Source: Cyclobacterium lianum
GTDB taxonomy: Bacteria; Bacteroidota; Bacteroidia; Cytophagales; Cyclobacteriaceae
DNA: 64,000 nucleotides
Direction of reading: 5' to 3'
Assembly (NCBI RefSeq): GCF_900143075.1
Contig: NZ_FRCY01000021.1
Span: 39,645 to 103,644, forward strand
Shown: positions 29,601 through 38,871 of the stretch, piece by piece
Position numbering within the stretch: position 1 is the stretch's first letter
Layout: each line of letters opens with the position of its first letter
Notes under the pieces: model-generated
Told to the model about the DNA's origin: nothing
The model's database searches: none
Seen by the model: the letters and a program-made list of their open reading frames with translations, nothing else
Position numbers and translations under genes: made by a program

Positions 29601-29714
29601 ATATAAACTCAGTACCCCAGCTCTAAGCGTCTTTATAAAAAAATCTACCGCATCAGGTGGACAGCCCTGCGCAATCGCCGCACCATATCGAAATACCAGG
29701 GCACAGAGGCCCAA
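29601..29714. other. End of the gap before the Mla operon
   Basis: Nothing recognised; with the remnant upstream it completes the 450-bp gap between the sigma gene and the mlaD-like gene. Confidence 0.3.
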
Positions 29715-30695
29715 TCACTGATTTGCTGCGTTCTTTTCCTCTTTTTCCAGCCTTTTAAAGTACCTTCTGAATAAAAAATTGGACCGCATTGCTTCCATAT
29801 TGGTATCGAACTTCTCGGTGCTGGACTCCAGGTTCATCAGTGTCTGCGTCAAGGTGGCCCGGAAAAGAGAGTCTTCCAAAATTAACCCAGCCGTTCCTTC
29901 ACCAGCTTTCACTCCCCCGATCAGCTGATTGAGGTGCCGTAGTACCAACTGTGTCTCCGCCGTAGTCGATTCGATCTGCACCAGGCTTCGCTCCACGCTT
30001 GCCGTCATCACCGAATCCGAAATCAAGGCGCCTGCCAAACCATCACCCTTTTCGATGTTTTCCAGCAATTCCTTCCCGGCCAGGGCCATCTGTGTCACCT
30101 GATTCCCCGACAGGCGAAACGAGCGAATCGCTTCTTTCATCTCCGCCAGCAGGAGGGTATCCGAGAGCGTATCCCAGAGATTCTCGTTTTGGTTGATCTT
30201 TTCTGTGATTTCAGATAGGTTCACCAGTGTATTTTGCAGGTAATCGCCCGAACTGGTAAGCTGTCGAAGCATGTCCTCAGTGCCAACTTGCTCCAGAGGA
30301 ATCAGGACATCCCCCTCTTCAACCGGCGATGACTCTCCGTCCTGCGGGTGTATTTGCAGAATTTTGTTCCCGATCAGCCCATCGGTATTGATGGTGGTTC
30401 GGGCATTTTTGAGAATGAAAGGCGTCATTTTTCTGCGAATCAGGAGATCCACCTGAATGGTATTTTCATCCAGCACATTGATGTCACTCACCGTGCCCAC
30501 ATTCATCCCCTTGTACAACACGTTATTTCCTGGCAATAACCCATTTACATCTTCCATTTCTACAAAAACGTGCATGGATTTTCCCAGGATATTCTGATTC
30601 CTCCCGATCATGTAGAGCGAAAAGACGAGAAACAGTAAACCTGCGATCACAAGTGCGCCAAGCTTCGCATTGGATAATTTTCTATCTGTACTCAT
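29715..30695 (-). CDS. MlaD/MCE-family lipid-transport protein
   Basis: A 326-residue periplasmic lipid-binding subunit of an Mla-type ABC system. One N-terminal membrane anchor at about 11-28 (LGALVIAGLLFLVFSLYMIG) is followed by the MCE domain (about 35-115, with VEMEDVNGLLPGNNVLYKG and INTDGLIGNKILQI). The remaining residues are helical and coiled-coil-like, as in Bacteroidota homologues. It overlaps the ATPase gene by 4 bp (ATGA). With the ATPase and permease it would move phospholipids between inner and outer membrane; no mlaC or mlaA-like gene is seen nearby. Confidence 0.93.
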   Translation of the reverse strand: MSTDRKLSNAKLGALVIAGLLFLVFSLYMIGRNQNILGKSMHVFVEMEDVNGLLPGNNVLYKGMNVGTVSDINVLDENTIQVDLLIRRKMTPFILKNARTTINTDGLIGNKILQIHPQDGESSPVEEGDVLIPLEQVGTEDMLRQLTSSGDYLQNTLVNLSEITEKINQNENLWDTLSDTLLLAEMKEAIRSFRLSGNQVTQMALAGKELLENIEKGDGLAGALISDSVMTASVERSLVQIESTTAETQLVLRHLNQLIGGVKAGEGTAGLILEDSLFRATLTQTLMNLESSTEKFDTNMEAMRSNFLFRRYFKRLEKEEKNAANQ

Positions 30696-31438
30696 AGTCC
30701 TTCAAAGAATTCCCTCACCCTGGGGTCTTGGTTTTTGATTAAATTTTCAAATGTTCCTTCCGCATAATTCCTACCTTCAATCAGCATAATGATGCGGTTG
30801 GCAGTCATTCGGATACAATTCATGTCGTGCGAAATGATGATGGAAGCAGTGTTGTATTTTTCCTGAATCCGGTTCATCAGCTCACTGATTTCTCTAGCGG
30901 TAATCGGGTCCAAACCGGTGGTCGGTTCATCATAAAGAATAACCTTTGGCTTGAGAATAATTGTACGGGCCAGTGCAATTCGCTTGCGCATTCCTCCGGA
31001 GAGTTCGGCAGGCATCATATCGATGGTATGCAATAGGCCTACATCATCCAATGCTTCTTTCACCGCCGATTCGGCATGTATGGCACGCTGCTCCCTGGTC
31101 CAATGCCGGCGAAGCGGGAATTCGAGATTTTTTCGGACGGTCATGGAATCGTAGAGCGCATTGCTTTGAAATAAAAAGCCCACATCGGCGCGAAGCAAGT
31201 CCATTTCGTCCTGATCCAACAGGCTGATGTCCTGATCAAAAACCGTAATCCTTCCGCTGTCCTGTTCAATCAACCGGATAATGCATTTGATCAAAACGGA
31301 TTTCCCGGAACCTGACTTTCCAAGAATCACCAGGTTCTCTCCCTGCGAAAGCTCAAGCGAAAAATCCCGAAGCACGTGATTCTGCCCAAAGGATTTATTC
31401 AGGTTTTTTACCTCGATGATGGACTTGCCTTTTTCCAT
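30692..31438 (-). CDS. MlaF-like ABC transporter ATP-binding protein
   Basis: A 248-residue ATPase of the Mla lipid-transport system. Walker A is GKSGSGKS (about residue 36), the signature LSGGMRKR about 147, Walker B VILYDEPTTGLD about 167, and the switch His in IIISHDM about 200. The start is placed at the Met at 31438 (MEKGKSIIEVKNL), giving a 4-bp gap to the permease; an in-frame Met at 31462 would overlap it. Gene order permease, ATPase, MCE protein matches mlaE-mlaF-mlaD. Confidence 0.93.
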   Translation of the reverse strand: MEKGKSIIEVKNLNKSFGQNHVLRDFSLELSQGENLVILGKSGSGKSVLIKCIIRLIEQDSGRITVFDQDISLLDQDEMDLLRADVGFLFQSNALYDSMTVRKNLEFPLRRHWTREQRAIHAESAVKEALDDVGLLHTIDMMPAELSGGMRKRIALARTIILKPKVILYDEPTTGLDPITAREISELMNRIQEKYNTASIIISHDMNCIRMTANRIIMLIEGRNYAEGTFENLIKNQDPRVREFFEGL

Positions 31439-31442
31439 AAAA

Positions 31443-32216
31443 TCAGGTAAGCCCCAGCACATCGGCTACTTGAACCGCGATCAAATCCAATATAAATACC
31501 AACAGCGAAGCCACAATCACTGCCGTGGTCGCAGACCTTCCTACTCCTTCGGTTCCCTTTTGAGAATGGTAGCCTTTGTAGCAGCCTACAATGCCAATGG
31601 CAAAGCCAAAGAATATTGTCTTGACCATAGCCGGTACAAAATCCCCAAAAATCAATACCTTATAGGCCTGATACCAATACAACGACCAACTGACATCTCC
31701 TTTTAAATTTGCCCCCAAATAACCTCCGTACAAGGAAATCGCAATGGCCAAACTGGAAAGAATTGGTACCATGACTGTGGAGGCCAAAACGCGGGTAATG
31801 ACCAGATATTTGAAAGGATTGGTTCCGGAGACCTCCATCGCATCGATTTGTTCGGTCACACGCATCGATCCCAGTTCTGCGCCAATTCCAGAGCCTATTT
31901 TACCCGCGCAAATCAAGGCTGTAATCACCGGCGCGATCTCCCGGACGAGCGAAACAGACACCATGGATGGAAGCATAGACGCTGCCCCAAACTCCACCAG
32001 GGTAGGGCGTGACTGTATCGTCAAAACCAGCCCCATGATAAACGCGGTAATACCTACAAGTGTAAAGGTCTTGTAACCGATGAAATAGCTTTGATTTACA
32101 AACTCCTCCCACTCCTGCCGGGGTTTACTGACTTCCCGGAAAAAACGGCTCGTAAATCGGGCAATTTCTCCTGCTTCCTGAAAGAAAGGCGTATTCAGTT
32201 TATTCAAAAGTGCCAT
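31443..32216 (-). CDS. MlaE-family ABC transporter permease
   Basis: A 257-residue inner-membrane permease of the MlaE family. Several hydrophobic segments are visible (TLVGITAFIMGLVLTIQS, SLVREIAPVITALICAGKIGSGIGAELGSM, VPILSSLAIAISLYGGYLG, IFFGFAIGIVGCYKGYHS and the C-terminal AVIVASLLVFILDLIAVQV). The REIAPVIT and GSGIGAELG segments and GCYKG are family hallmarks. It is the first gene of a three-gene operon. The gene lies between the dead and intact copies of an aldo/keto reductase 5' region. Confidence 0.94.
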   Translation of the reverse strand: MALLNKLNTPFFQEAGEIARFTSRFFREVSKPRQEWEEFVNQSYFIGYKTFTLVGITAFIMGLVLTIQSRPTLVEFGAASMLPSMVSVSLVREIAPVITALICAGKIGSGIGAELGSMRVTEQIDAMEVSGTNPFKYLVITRVLASTVMVPILSSLAIAISLYGGYLGANLKGDVSWSLYWYQAYKVLIFGDFVPAMVKTIFFGFAIGIVGCYKGYHSQKGTEGVGRSATTAVIVASLLVFILDLIAVQVADVLGLT

Positions 32217-32848
32217 AGATTGGGTTCATGGGTCTATAATTTACATGGCCATAGCCTGCCCCGTATCACAAGTGGGGGTAGTTTTTGCCGATCTCATCAG
32301 GATGAGGTCGCATGGTTTCCTCCCGATAGGTATTGGAGCTATAGGAGCATCTCAATATATACAGGTAACATAGTGCCGGACTGCCCCAGACAGGCTCCGT
32401 TTCGTTTCCCAAATTCATCAACTTTTCTAAGAAAAGCCGTTACATAGGTCAAGTCTATTTATGATAAAAATCAGTAAAATTTAAAGCTCCGAAACATTTT
32501 TCTACCAAACGAATTCTATTTTGGTGATAATAGCCTCATCCCAAAATCCTCTTGCCTCTACGGCTTTCCTGAAATGTACGGAAAGAAACCGCCGGGAATA
32601 AACCTGAATCAGACAAGAATACCGCAGGAGTTTCCCTGCCGGAAACTGATCCCTTATCAGGATAGGAGAATGGAATACTTGGACTACATTAAGGTTGTCT
32701 TAAATCTACAAATCCCTTACTTTTACCGTTAAGGTTGCATGTATGGACCTACGTTTATTGAAGCCATTCAATGGCTTTATTTTGAAAGCGGGGATATTAC
32801 CTCTTTATCAATATTCCCGGCAGGTATATTGATCAAACCAACTGCCCC
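32217..32848. other. Divergent intergenic region upstream of the aldo/keto reductase, partly duplicated
   Basis: The 632-bp gap between mlaE (leftward) and the reductase gene (rightward) has no coding signal. The block at about 32455-32565 is clearly similar to 29355-29460 (shared AAACGAAT..TATTTTGGTGAT). The remainder holds nothing I recognise; promoters of both neighbours must be here. Confidence 0.5.
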
Positions 32849-33955
32849 ATGAATAGCAGAAGAAAATTTATCAACAAATCCTTGCAGGCAAGCCTGGCGA
32901 TAAGCCTGTCTCCGCAACTGCAAGGTTTTGGAGAAATTGTTTCAGAAGATATGAAAAGACAAATGGATCTGAAAAATGTAAAATTGCCCGCCAACTATGG
33001 GTTGGGGGGTGTGGCCATAGGAAATGGATTCCGGCCTACCACTGATGAGCAAGCCCAACTGGCAATGGAAGGAGCCTGGGAAGCGGGCGTCAGGTTTTTT
33101 GATACCTCCCCCTGGTATGGCCTGGGTTTAAGCGAACGGCGCTTCGGTCGCTTTCTCCACAACCAAAGACGTGAAGATTATGTCCTCGCTACCAAGGTGG
33201 GACGGCTATTGAAACCTGCAAAAAAAGCGCCTGGCAACAACTCCTGGAAAAATGCTTCCCCATTCGACTATGAATACGATTACAGTGCTTCAGGGGTGCG
33301 CAGGTCCATTGAAGACAGCTTGCAACGACTGGGCATCAACAGCATAGACATCGTTTTCATCCATGACCTCTCACCCGATAATGGTGACATGAAGGATAAC
33401 TGGAAAGATTACTTTGAGGTAGCTGCCAAAGGAGCCATGCCGGAACTGACAAAAATGAAAGAAGAAGGGCTGATCAAGGGCTGGGGCCTTGGTGTAAACC
33501 GAATAGACCCCATCTTGGAAACCCTAAAAGTGGCTGATCCGGACGTGTGCCTTTCTGCCACCCAATATTCACTGATGTACCATGAGGATGCCCTGGACCG
33601 CTTGTTTCCGGCATGTGAAGAAAAGGGAGTGGACATCGTGGTGGGTGCTCCGCTGAATGCCGGCTTCCTGGCTGGCATAGACCGGTACAATTACTGGGGA
33701 GAAATGCCGGAAGGCTTTAAGGAAAAGCGGCGACAAATGAAGGAGATCGCCGGCCACCATGGTATTGACCTGATAGCTGCAGCCCTACAGTTTTCTGCGG
33801 CTCCTGATGTGGTTTCTGCCGTGATTCCTGGTACAAGATATCCGGATCAGGCCAAGGCGAATGTAGAAGCCATGAAAGTAAAAATTCCTGAGGGCTTTTG
33901 GGAGGAGTTGGTAGAGAAAAAACTGATTTCCGAAAAAGCTCCCTGGCCGGGATAA
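32849..33955 (+). CDS. Secreted aldo/keto reductase
   Basis: A 368-residue NADP-dependent aldo/keto reductase with an exported-type leader (SRRKFINKS, hydrophobic SLAISLSP, end near residue 28). The catalytic tetrad is visible: Asp85 and Tyr90 in FFDTSPWYG, Lys116 in LATKVGR, His172 in IVFIHDL. The overall pattern resembles D-threo-aldose 1-dehydrogenase-like Bacteroidota proteins. A periplasmic AKR would reduce or oxidise sugar lactones; substrate is unknown. The gene's 5' part and leader are duplicated as a dead copy at 29355. Confidence 0.9.
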   Translation: MNSRRKFINKSLQASLAISLSPQLQGFGEIVSEDMKRQMDLKNVKLPANYGLGGVAIGNGFRPTTDEQAQLAMEGAWEAGVRFFDTSPWYGLGLSERRFGRFLHNQRREDYVLATKVGRLLKPAKKAPGNNSWKNASPFDYEYDYSASGVRRSIEDSLQRLGINSIDIVFIHDLSPDNGDMKDNWKDYFEVAAKGAMPELTKMKEEGLIKGWGLGVNRIDPILETLKVADPDVCLSATQYSLMYHEDALDRLFPACEEKGVDIVVGAPLNAGFLAGIDRYNYWGEMPEGFKEKRRQMKEIAGHHGIDLIAAALQFSAAPDVVSAVIPGTRYPDQAKANVEAMKVKIPEGFWEELVEKKLISEKAPWPG

Positions 33956-33976
33956 ATGTCTTGCTGCGGTGTTAAC

Positions 33977-34047
33977 AGAAAGATTGAAGGCGCCTGGGTG
34001 GAAGGATTGATTCAGATTGAGGAGAGATTGAAGGAGCCTGGCCTTTG
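33977..34047 (+). repeat. Diverged GATTGAAGG repeat tract
   Basis: Short segments AGATTGAAGGCGCCTGG, GAAGGATTGATTCAGATTGAGGAGAGATTGAAGGAGCCTGG lie after the reductase stop. Two GAAGGCGCCTGG/GAAGGAGCCTGG pieces form a longer-period repeat. It is related to the 10-bp tracts of the 13-19 kb region but more degenerate. Confidence 0.6.
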
Positions 34048-34053
34048 AGGAGC

Positions 34054-35550
34054 TCAGAGATCCGATTGAGAGAGGTTGTACTGTTGGTACAGATGAAGCA
34101 GGGCGTACATAAAATCAGGTCCTCCGGTGATGGCCTCATAATGATCGTGTTGATTGCTTGCTCTGGGAAGCGGATTTCCATCAGGCATAAACAAGTCAAT
34201 TCCTGACCATGCAAAATATTCTGCTCTCCCGAGAAACTTCTCTGCGCCTGTGATTTTGTGGGTATTGATCATGAGCTGGATCACATTGGCAAATGCATCC
34301 GGTTTTTGCAATTCATTTTCATCAGGACTTGCCGCAAGATACTGCTCTGCTGCAGTAACTATAAGTGTTTTGTATTTCCCGGCCAGTTGCGGATGGCTTT
34401 CCTTCAATTGCAAATACCTGGAAAAAAGCAAATTCCCTAAATCCGCATGAGTAGAATACCCGTAACCTGAAGCCCAAACAGCCGTGTAGGGGATATTCAT
34501 GGACCGGTGCCTGGGCTCTCCTGTTTTAGCATGAAGCGTCACTGTAAAACCACCGCCTTCATCAATATGGTGTTTTGTCCTGTGGAAATCCAAATCCTGC
34601 TCCATCGCCAAATGCTCCATCCGGATAGCCAGCTCCCTGTCAAACGGTTTGATCTTATCTGCTGCGTTCCACAGGCACCTGGCCATCTCCAGGTTATTGT
34701 TCAACCACACTACATTGATATGGTCTCCCTGCTCTGCCCTTCCCGCGATCAGGTAACCGGATTCGGCTATTTCACTGTTTTCTTCCATACGACGTACTAC
34801 CGTAGTCATCGCATCAATCAAGTCTTCTCTTCGGGCATTATCTTCATTTTCCTTTCGGACATACGCATCAGCCCATGTTGAAATCATCTGTCCGGCATAC
34901 CTGGGAAATTCGAAGCCCTGATACGTTTCACGCCTTGACCAGCGGGCGTGTCTGGAATAATCGCCTGTTTCCTTGCTGTCAATTTGGTTGTCCCACAAAC
35001 CCAAGGCGAAACGCCAGCTTGCTTCCGGAGCCAATCGGTAACATTGCTCCCAGAATGGCCATTCCCCATTGATCTCGTGCATGTCTATGCCGCCTACCGC
35101 TTCACTGCGAAAATCCCAGAAAAGATGCTCTCCCCAGGCCATTAAGCCGGTTTCAGGACTTTGACAGTGGTCAAAGAAATATTTCAATGATTTATCCGCT
35201 TCCCGGGCATATTTCTCGTCAGCCGTAATTTCGGTCAACTGATAAAGAATCGCATACAACGACCGATCCTCCTGAGGATTGGCACCCCCCAGTGACCTGT
35301 CACTTTTGCGAACACCTTGAATCTCTCCGAAAAGGTCTGCCGATCCAAGCCTCATTCTGGACCTGTCAAGTGCTGCTGCGAATAGGGGCGATTGCTTATC
35401 CCCATAGCCGTCTCTGCCTTTTTCAATCATGGCATCTGCATAGTCCTTTACGATTTTTAAGAGCCTGTCCTTCTCATGCTCTTCATTGGAAACAAAAGAG
35501 TACAGGCCCAGTAAGAACAAAACTGAAAATAGCACTGCATACCGCTTCAT
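34054..35550 (-). CDS. Secreted six-hairpin (alpha/alpha-barrel)-like protein, possible glycan-active enzyme
   Basis: A 498-residue exported protein. The signal segment is KRYAVLFSVLFLLGLYS. The rest is made of helical pairs with aromatic loops (GLMAWGEHLFWDF, WPFWEQCYRLAPE, YSRHARW, GFEFPRYAGQMISTWADAY, IPYTAVWASGYGYSTHADLGNLLFSRY). This is typical of alpha/alpha-barrel enzymes such as polysaccharide lyases and glycoside hydrolases. No exact family or catalytic residues can be named. A start at 35574 is also possible but adds only polar residues. It is not obviously in an operon: it converges on the reductase gene and is followed by a diverged repeat tract. Confidence 0.7.
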   Translation of the reverse strand: MKRYAVLFSVLFLLGLYSFVSNEEHEKDRLLKIVKDYADAMIEKGRDGYGDKQSPLFAAALDRSRMRLGSADLFGEIQGVRKSDRSLGGANPQEDRSLYAILYQLTEITADEKYAREADKSLKYFFDHCQSPETGLMAWGEHLFWDFRSEAVGGIDMHEINGEWPFWEQCYRLAPEASWRFALGLWDNQIDSKETGDYSRHARWSRRETYQGFEFPRYAGQMISTWADAYVRKENEDNARREDLIDAMTTVVRRMEENSEIAESGYLIAGRAEQGDHINVVWLNNNLEMARCLWNAADKIKPFDRELAIRMEHLAMEQDLDFHRTKHHIDEGGGFTVTLHAKTGEPRHRSMNIPYTAVWASGYGYSTHADLGNLLFSRYLQLKESHPQLAGKYKTLIVTAAEQYLAASPDENELQKPDAFANVIQLMINTHKITGAEKFLGRAEYFAWSGIDLFMPDGNPLPRASNQHDHYEAITGGPDFMYALLHLYQQYNLSQSDL

Positions 35551-35801
35551 ATCATTTGCATTCTTCAATTTCATAACGCACGTATTTCTTCATCCTAATT
35601 CCTCAAAATAAAAACCGGGCAACCTTCTCCATTATAAAAATGGTCCTGGGACGGCCCTGATTAAAGGCGAAGTGGAAGCCAATAAACCCCAAGGAATTAT
35701 CCAGCCCGGGAAATTATTTAAAACAATTAAACCTGCAAACCTTAAGCGGGAATATTTTGATGCCAGGATTAAACTTTACTTCCAATTTGTTATATTCAGG
35801 T

Positions 35802-36413
35802 ATGGAAAAAGAAAAGGCCAAATCTTCCGTAAAAGAACCCGACCTAAGCTATGGCAGGTATACCTATGCCGATTACCTGTCCTGGGATATGGAAGAGATG
35901 GTCGAACTGATCAGGGGCAAAGTTTTCAAAAGGGCTGCCGCAGCTCCAAACCGGATTCATCAACGACTGACCGGAGACCTCTATACAGACTTAAACCTAT
36001 TTTTGAAGGGCAAAACCTGCCAGGCCTATATCGCCCCTTTTGATGTCCGGCTTCCGGTCAAATCCAGAAAAGACGATAAAATATATACCGTCGTACAACC
36101 GGATATCTGCGTGGTCTGTGACCTCGACAAATTGGACGACAGAGGCTGCATCGGAGCACCTGACCTGGTGGTGGAGGTCCTCTCCCCGGGCAACAAACAA
36201 CTTGAACTTCAATATAAATACGAGGTGTATGAGGAATCCGGGGTCAGGGAATATTGGCTGATGGATGCAGCCGGACAGACACTATTGATCTATACCCTGG
36301 CCCAAGGCAAGTACCACAGTTCCCGCCTGATGACTTCCGGAGATAGGGCAAGGTCTTCTGCTGTACCGGGGTTTGAATTGGACCTGGAAGCATTTTTTGC
36401 GGACATCAGATAA
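35802..36413 (+). CDS. Uma2-family (DUF820) endonuclease-fold protein
   Basis: A 203-residue protein of the Uma2 group, which has the PD-(D/E)xK restriction-nuclease fold. The catalytic signature is seen as VVQPDICVVCD at about 100-110 and GAPDLVVEVLSPGN at about 121-134, with Glu and a downstream Lys or Tyr (REYWLMD). The start at 35802 is chosen because EPDLSYGRYTYADYL lines up with the two other copies of this family in the window. The N-terminal extension to 35757 has no counterpart in them. Its role is unknown; Uma2 genes are often numerous and scattered. This copy is more diverged than those at 55920 and 58621. Confidence 0.9.
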   Translation: MEKEKAKSSVKEPDLSYGRYTYADYLSWDMEEMVELIRGKVFKRAAAAPNRIHQRLTGDLYTDLNLFLKGKTCQAYIAPFDVRLPVKSRKDDKIYTVVQPDICVVCDLDKLDDRGCIGAPDLVVEVLSPGNKQLELQYKYEVYEESGVREYWLMDAAGQTLLIYTLAQGKYHSSRLMTSGDRARSSAVPGFELDLEAFFADIR

Positions 36414-36477
36414 TAAAATGCATTGGACAGTAAGGCAGCTGGTGGCCACTTCAGGGATTGAATGAAACAGAAAACTC

Positions 36478-37146
36478 CTATTCCACCACCTGCTGCTGGA
36501 GCCCGTCTTTTTCGGCAAATAAAATAGAGGACCCGGTACCCATACCTACAATCGACCGCATTGCTTTTTCAGGTTCTATGTCCAGGAATTTCAATTGAGA
36601 AACGGGAACATGATAAATATTTCCGTTCATCGGGTTGGGTGCAGTGGGTACAAAAATGGTATACATGTTTTCTGACACCGACTCGGTGACAAAGCCTGTG
36701 AGCAATACACCAGTATTGAAAGCGTCCACCAGCACAACCTGACTAAAGGGCATTTTTTTAAGACCAGTAAACTGGGCTATGGTCTCCTGTATGGTGGAGT
36801 ACAATGGTATTTGCAACAAGTACCTGTACTCAAAAACCTTAAACATGCGTTTGCTTCTGCTATTATTGAGTATCAAACCGATTACGAAAATTATTGCAAT
36901 GAGTATGAGCAATGCCAGCAAATTAATAATCAGGGTCGGTGATTCGGAGCCATTGTCCAGTAATGCGCTGATCGGCGAAACCAAATTGAATACGAACTTG
37001 AAAATCAAGGATAGTAAAAACAAAATGATGATGATGGGCAAAATCAGTAACAACCCATTCAATAATGTTTTGATAAAGAAGGATTTGGTCCAGAAACTTT
37101 CCTTGGGAAAAGTATCTCCGCCTGGCAGTAGTGCTTTATTTTTCAT
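36478..37146 (-). CDS. DUF502-family membrane protein
   Basis: A 222-residue integral membrane protein of the DUF502 family. Two long hydrophobic segments are visible at about 27-55 (LLNGLLLILPIIIILFLLSLIF) and 75-95 (NLLALLILIAIIFVIGLI). A soluble C-terminal domain follows, with the family pattern IPLYSTIQETIAQFTG at about 115-130 and VPTAPNPMNGNIYHVP at about 170-186. Function in the cell is not established. It is read leftward, away from the M23 gene at 37350, and likely monocistronic. Confidence 0.88.
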   Translation of the reverse strand: MKNKALLPGGDTFPKESFWTKSFFIKTLLNGLLLILPIIIILFLLSLIFKFVFNLVSPISALLDNGSESPTLIINLLALLILIAIIFVIGLILNNSRSKRMFKVFEYRYLLQIPLYSTIQETIAQFTGLKKMPFSQVVLVDAFNTGVLLTGFVTESVSENMYTIFVPTAPNPMNGNIYHVPVSQLKFLDIEPEKAMRSIVGMGTGSSILFAEKDGLQQQVVE

Positions 37147-37349
37147 AGATTATTTGGGTTAAAATATCATTGATCACGGCTAAAAAATCTACAATACATG
37201 ATGTTAAAAAACGCGATCGCCCTGTTTTTCTCCGGATAGAGGCACAAAAAAAGGAAGACTCTTTCAGAACGGGCAAAATCCGTGCCTTTTTATCTCCTCT
37301 GACCCAATTGACAAATGGGAGATCTGACCGCTTAAAAGCAACTCAAGCG

Positions 37350-38663
37350 TCAATTGGTATTGCCTGTTTTATTTACCCAAAGTTTCGTTCCATCACCTAA
37401 AGCTACCAGATCAAACTGACCGAAGCTGCCCAGTACCTCCACATCTCCGGAAAATGCCGCATGTTGAAATTCAGGCGATCCCCAATTTGATTTAAACCAA
37501 TCTGTAGGCTGAAGGGTCCTTTGCTGTAGGGATGTGTCTGCCACTTCTGCCAGATTTTCCGCCAGAAATCCCTGACTGTTATCCGGAAGCCTGATCCTCA
37601 GCCAGCCATCAGACTGACCTTCAATTCTTAAAAGATCCTGCTTTTCCAACTTGCCCAAAATCTCAAAGCCGGTACCGGGACCTTGACGTAGATTGACCAG
37701 CCCAGCCTTTACCCTTCCCCAATTCTTTAACCATGCCGAATCTGCGACTGGAAGATCAGGCAACTCAGGGGATTGTTTGAAAAAATACAAAGGATCTATA
37801 CTGCTCCATCCAGGCCCATATATACCAAAATGAAGGTGTGGGGCGGTGGTCCGCGCATTTCCCGTATTGCCCACCGTACCCAGGGTGTCGCCAGGCTTAA
37901 CCCTACTGCCCGCAGCAACCATCTGGCTGTCCAGATGTGCATAATAAAAGGAATATCTACCCGAGGACACCCTTACCGTTTTTCCTCCCAGCCGGTTGTC
38001 AGCTACCCTGGAGACCCTCCCCTCGCTGACAGCAAGTACAGGTGTGCCTCTCGCTGCGAAAATATCCACTCCTTCATGCTTTCGCCTTCCTCCATCCCTG
38101 GGATCACCAAAAAAACTGGCTATATTCAAATAATTCTTATTCAACAGCGGAAAACTCAGGCTGGCAGCATAGCTGACGGACAATTCCACCAAGCCCCCCT
38201 TAAGCAATTCCGGCTGCAGGCGAAGCAGAAAATTTTCTTCAGATCCAACAGGATACCTTCCGAATGATCCCCCCTCTTCAGGTTTCAATTTCTTCAATTC
38301 ACCGCCTTTCTGCACCTCAAAAAGATCAGTAAACCAGACCACACTGGTATCCGAAAGCATTTTCAAATCTATTGTAATTTCCTGTCCTTGATTGGCAGAA
38401 AACAGGAATGAAACCGCCTCCGGCTCAGCAGGGTCAAACCTCATAAGTTCCCTATAGGGGAGTTCTACGCGGTTTGAATCTGACAGTGCCGCCTTTCCTG
38501 CTCTCTCCCAATCCCTCACCATAGCATAGTCTTTCAGGTCGGAAGTCTTGAGCCCCTGCAGGTATTTTTCATAAGGACTTCCGGAGCGCAGTAGCTGCTC
38601 AATTTTTGTTCCCTGACAAGAAAGACACAAACAAAACAATATATAAAACGATATTTTTCTCAT
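37350..38663 (-). CDS. M23-family metallopeptidase lipoprotein with SH3-like domain
   Basis: A 437-residue exported protein with lipoprotein-type start (ILFCLCLSC). The peptidase M23 core is at about 175-285, with the zinc ligands HEGVD (about 194-198) and HLHFG (about 276) and the typical HLHFGIY. An SH3-like segment follows at about 310-370 (VNLRQGPGTGFEILGKLEKQDLLRIEG). Such proteins cut peptidoglycan cross-links during growth or division. Neighbours give no operon. The length is usual for a two-domain Bacteroidota M23 protein. Confidence 0.92.
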   Translation of the reverse strand: MRKISFYILFCLCLSCQGTKIEQLLRSGSPYEKYLQGLKTSDLKDYAMVRDWERAGKAALSDSNRVELPYRELMRFDPAEPEAVSFLFSANQGQEITIDLKMLSDTSVVWFTDLFEVQKGGELKKLKPEEGGSFGRYPVGSEENFLLRLQPELLKGGLVELSVSYAASLSFPLLNKNYLNIASFFGDPRDGGRRKHEGVDIFAARGTPVLAVSEGRVSRVADNRLGGKTVRVSSGRYSFYYAHLDSQMVAAGSRVKPGDTLGTVGNTGNARTTAPHLHFGIYGPGWSSIDPLYFFKQSPELPDLPVADSAWLKNWGRVKAGLVNLRQGPGTGFEILGKLEKQDLLRIEGQSDGWLRIRLPDNSQGFLAENLAEVADTSLQQRTLQPTDWFKSNWGSPEFQHAAFSGDVEVLGSFGQFDLVALGDGTKLWVNKTGNTN

Positions 38664-38800
38664 CTGCTATTCCTTACTTCCTATGATCATCATCTATAAT
38701 CCAACAAAGGGAGAATCCATTTTATGAATGAGTTTATGGAACCTGATGCCGGAAAATCTCTCCAACCCTATAATTTCCTATTTCTGGTTTTGTATAATTT

Positions 38801-38845
38801 CCTCATAAAAAGCAAAGAGCCTGCCCATTTGCACAGGCAGGCTCT
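38801..38845 (-). terminator. Rho-independent terminator after the PfpI/DJ-1 gene
   Basis: Perfect 10-bp arms AGAGCCTGCC (38816-38825) and GGCAGGCTCT (38836-38845) with a 10-base loop; read on the minus strand the stem is followed by TTTGCTTTTT. It lies 27 bp past the stop codon of the DJ-1 family gene. Confidence 0.9.
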
Positions 38846-38871
38846 TCTATCAAGCTAATCCATTATAAAAA

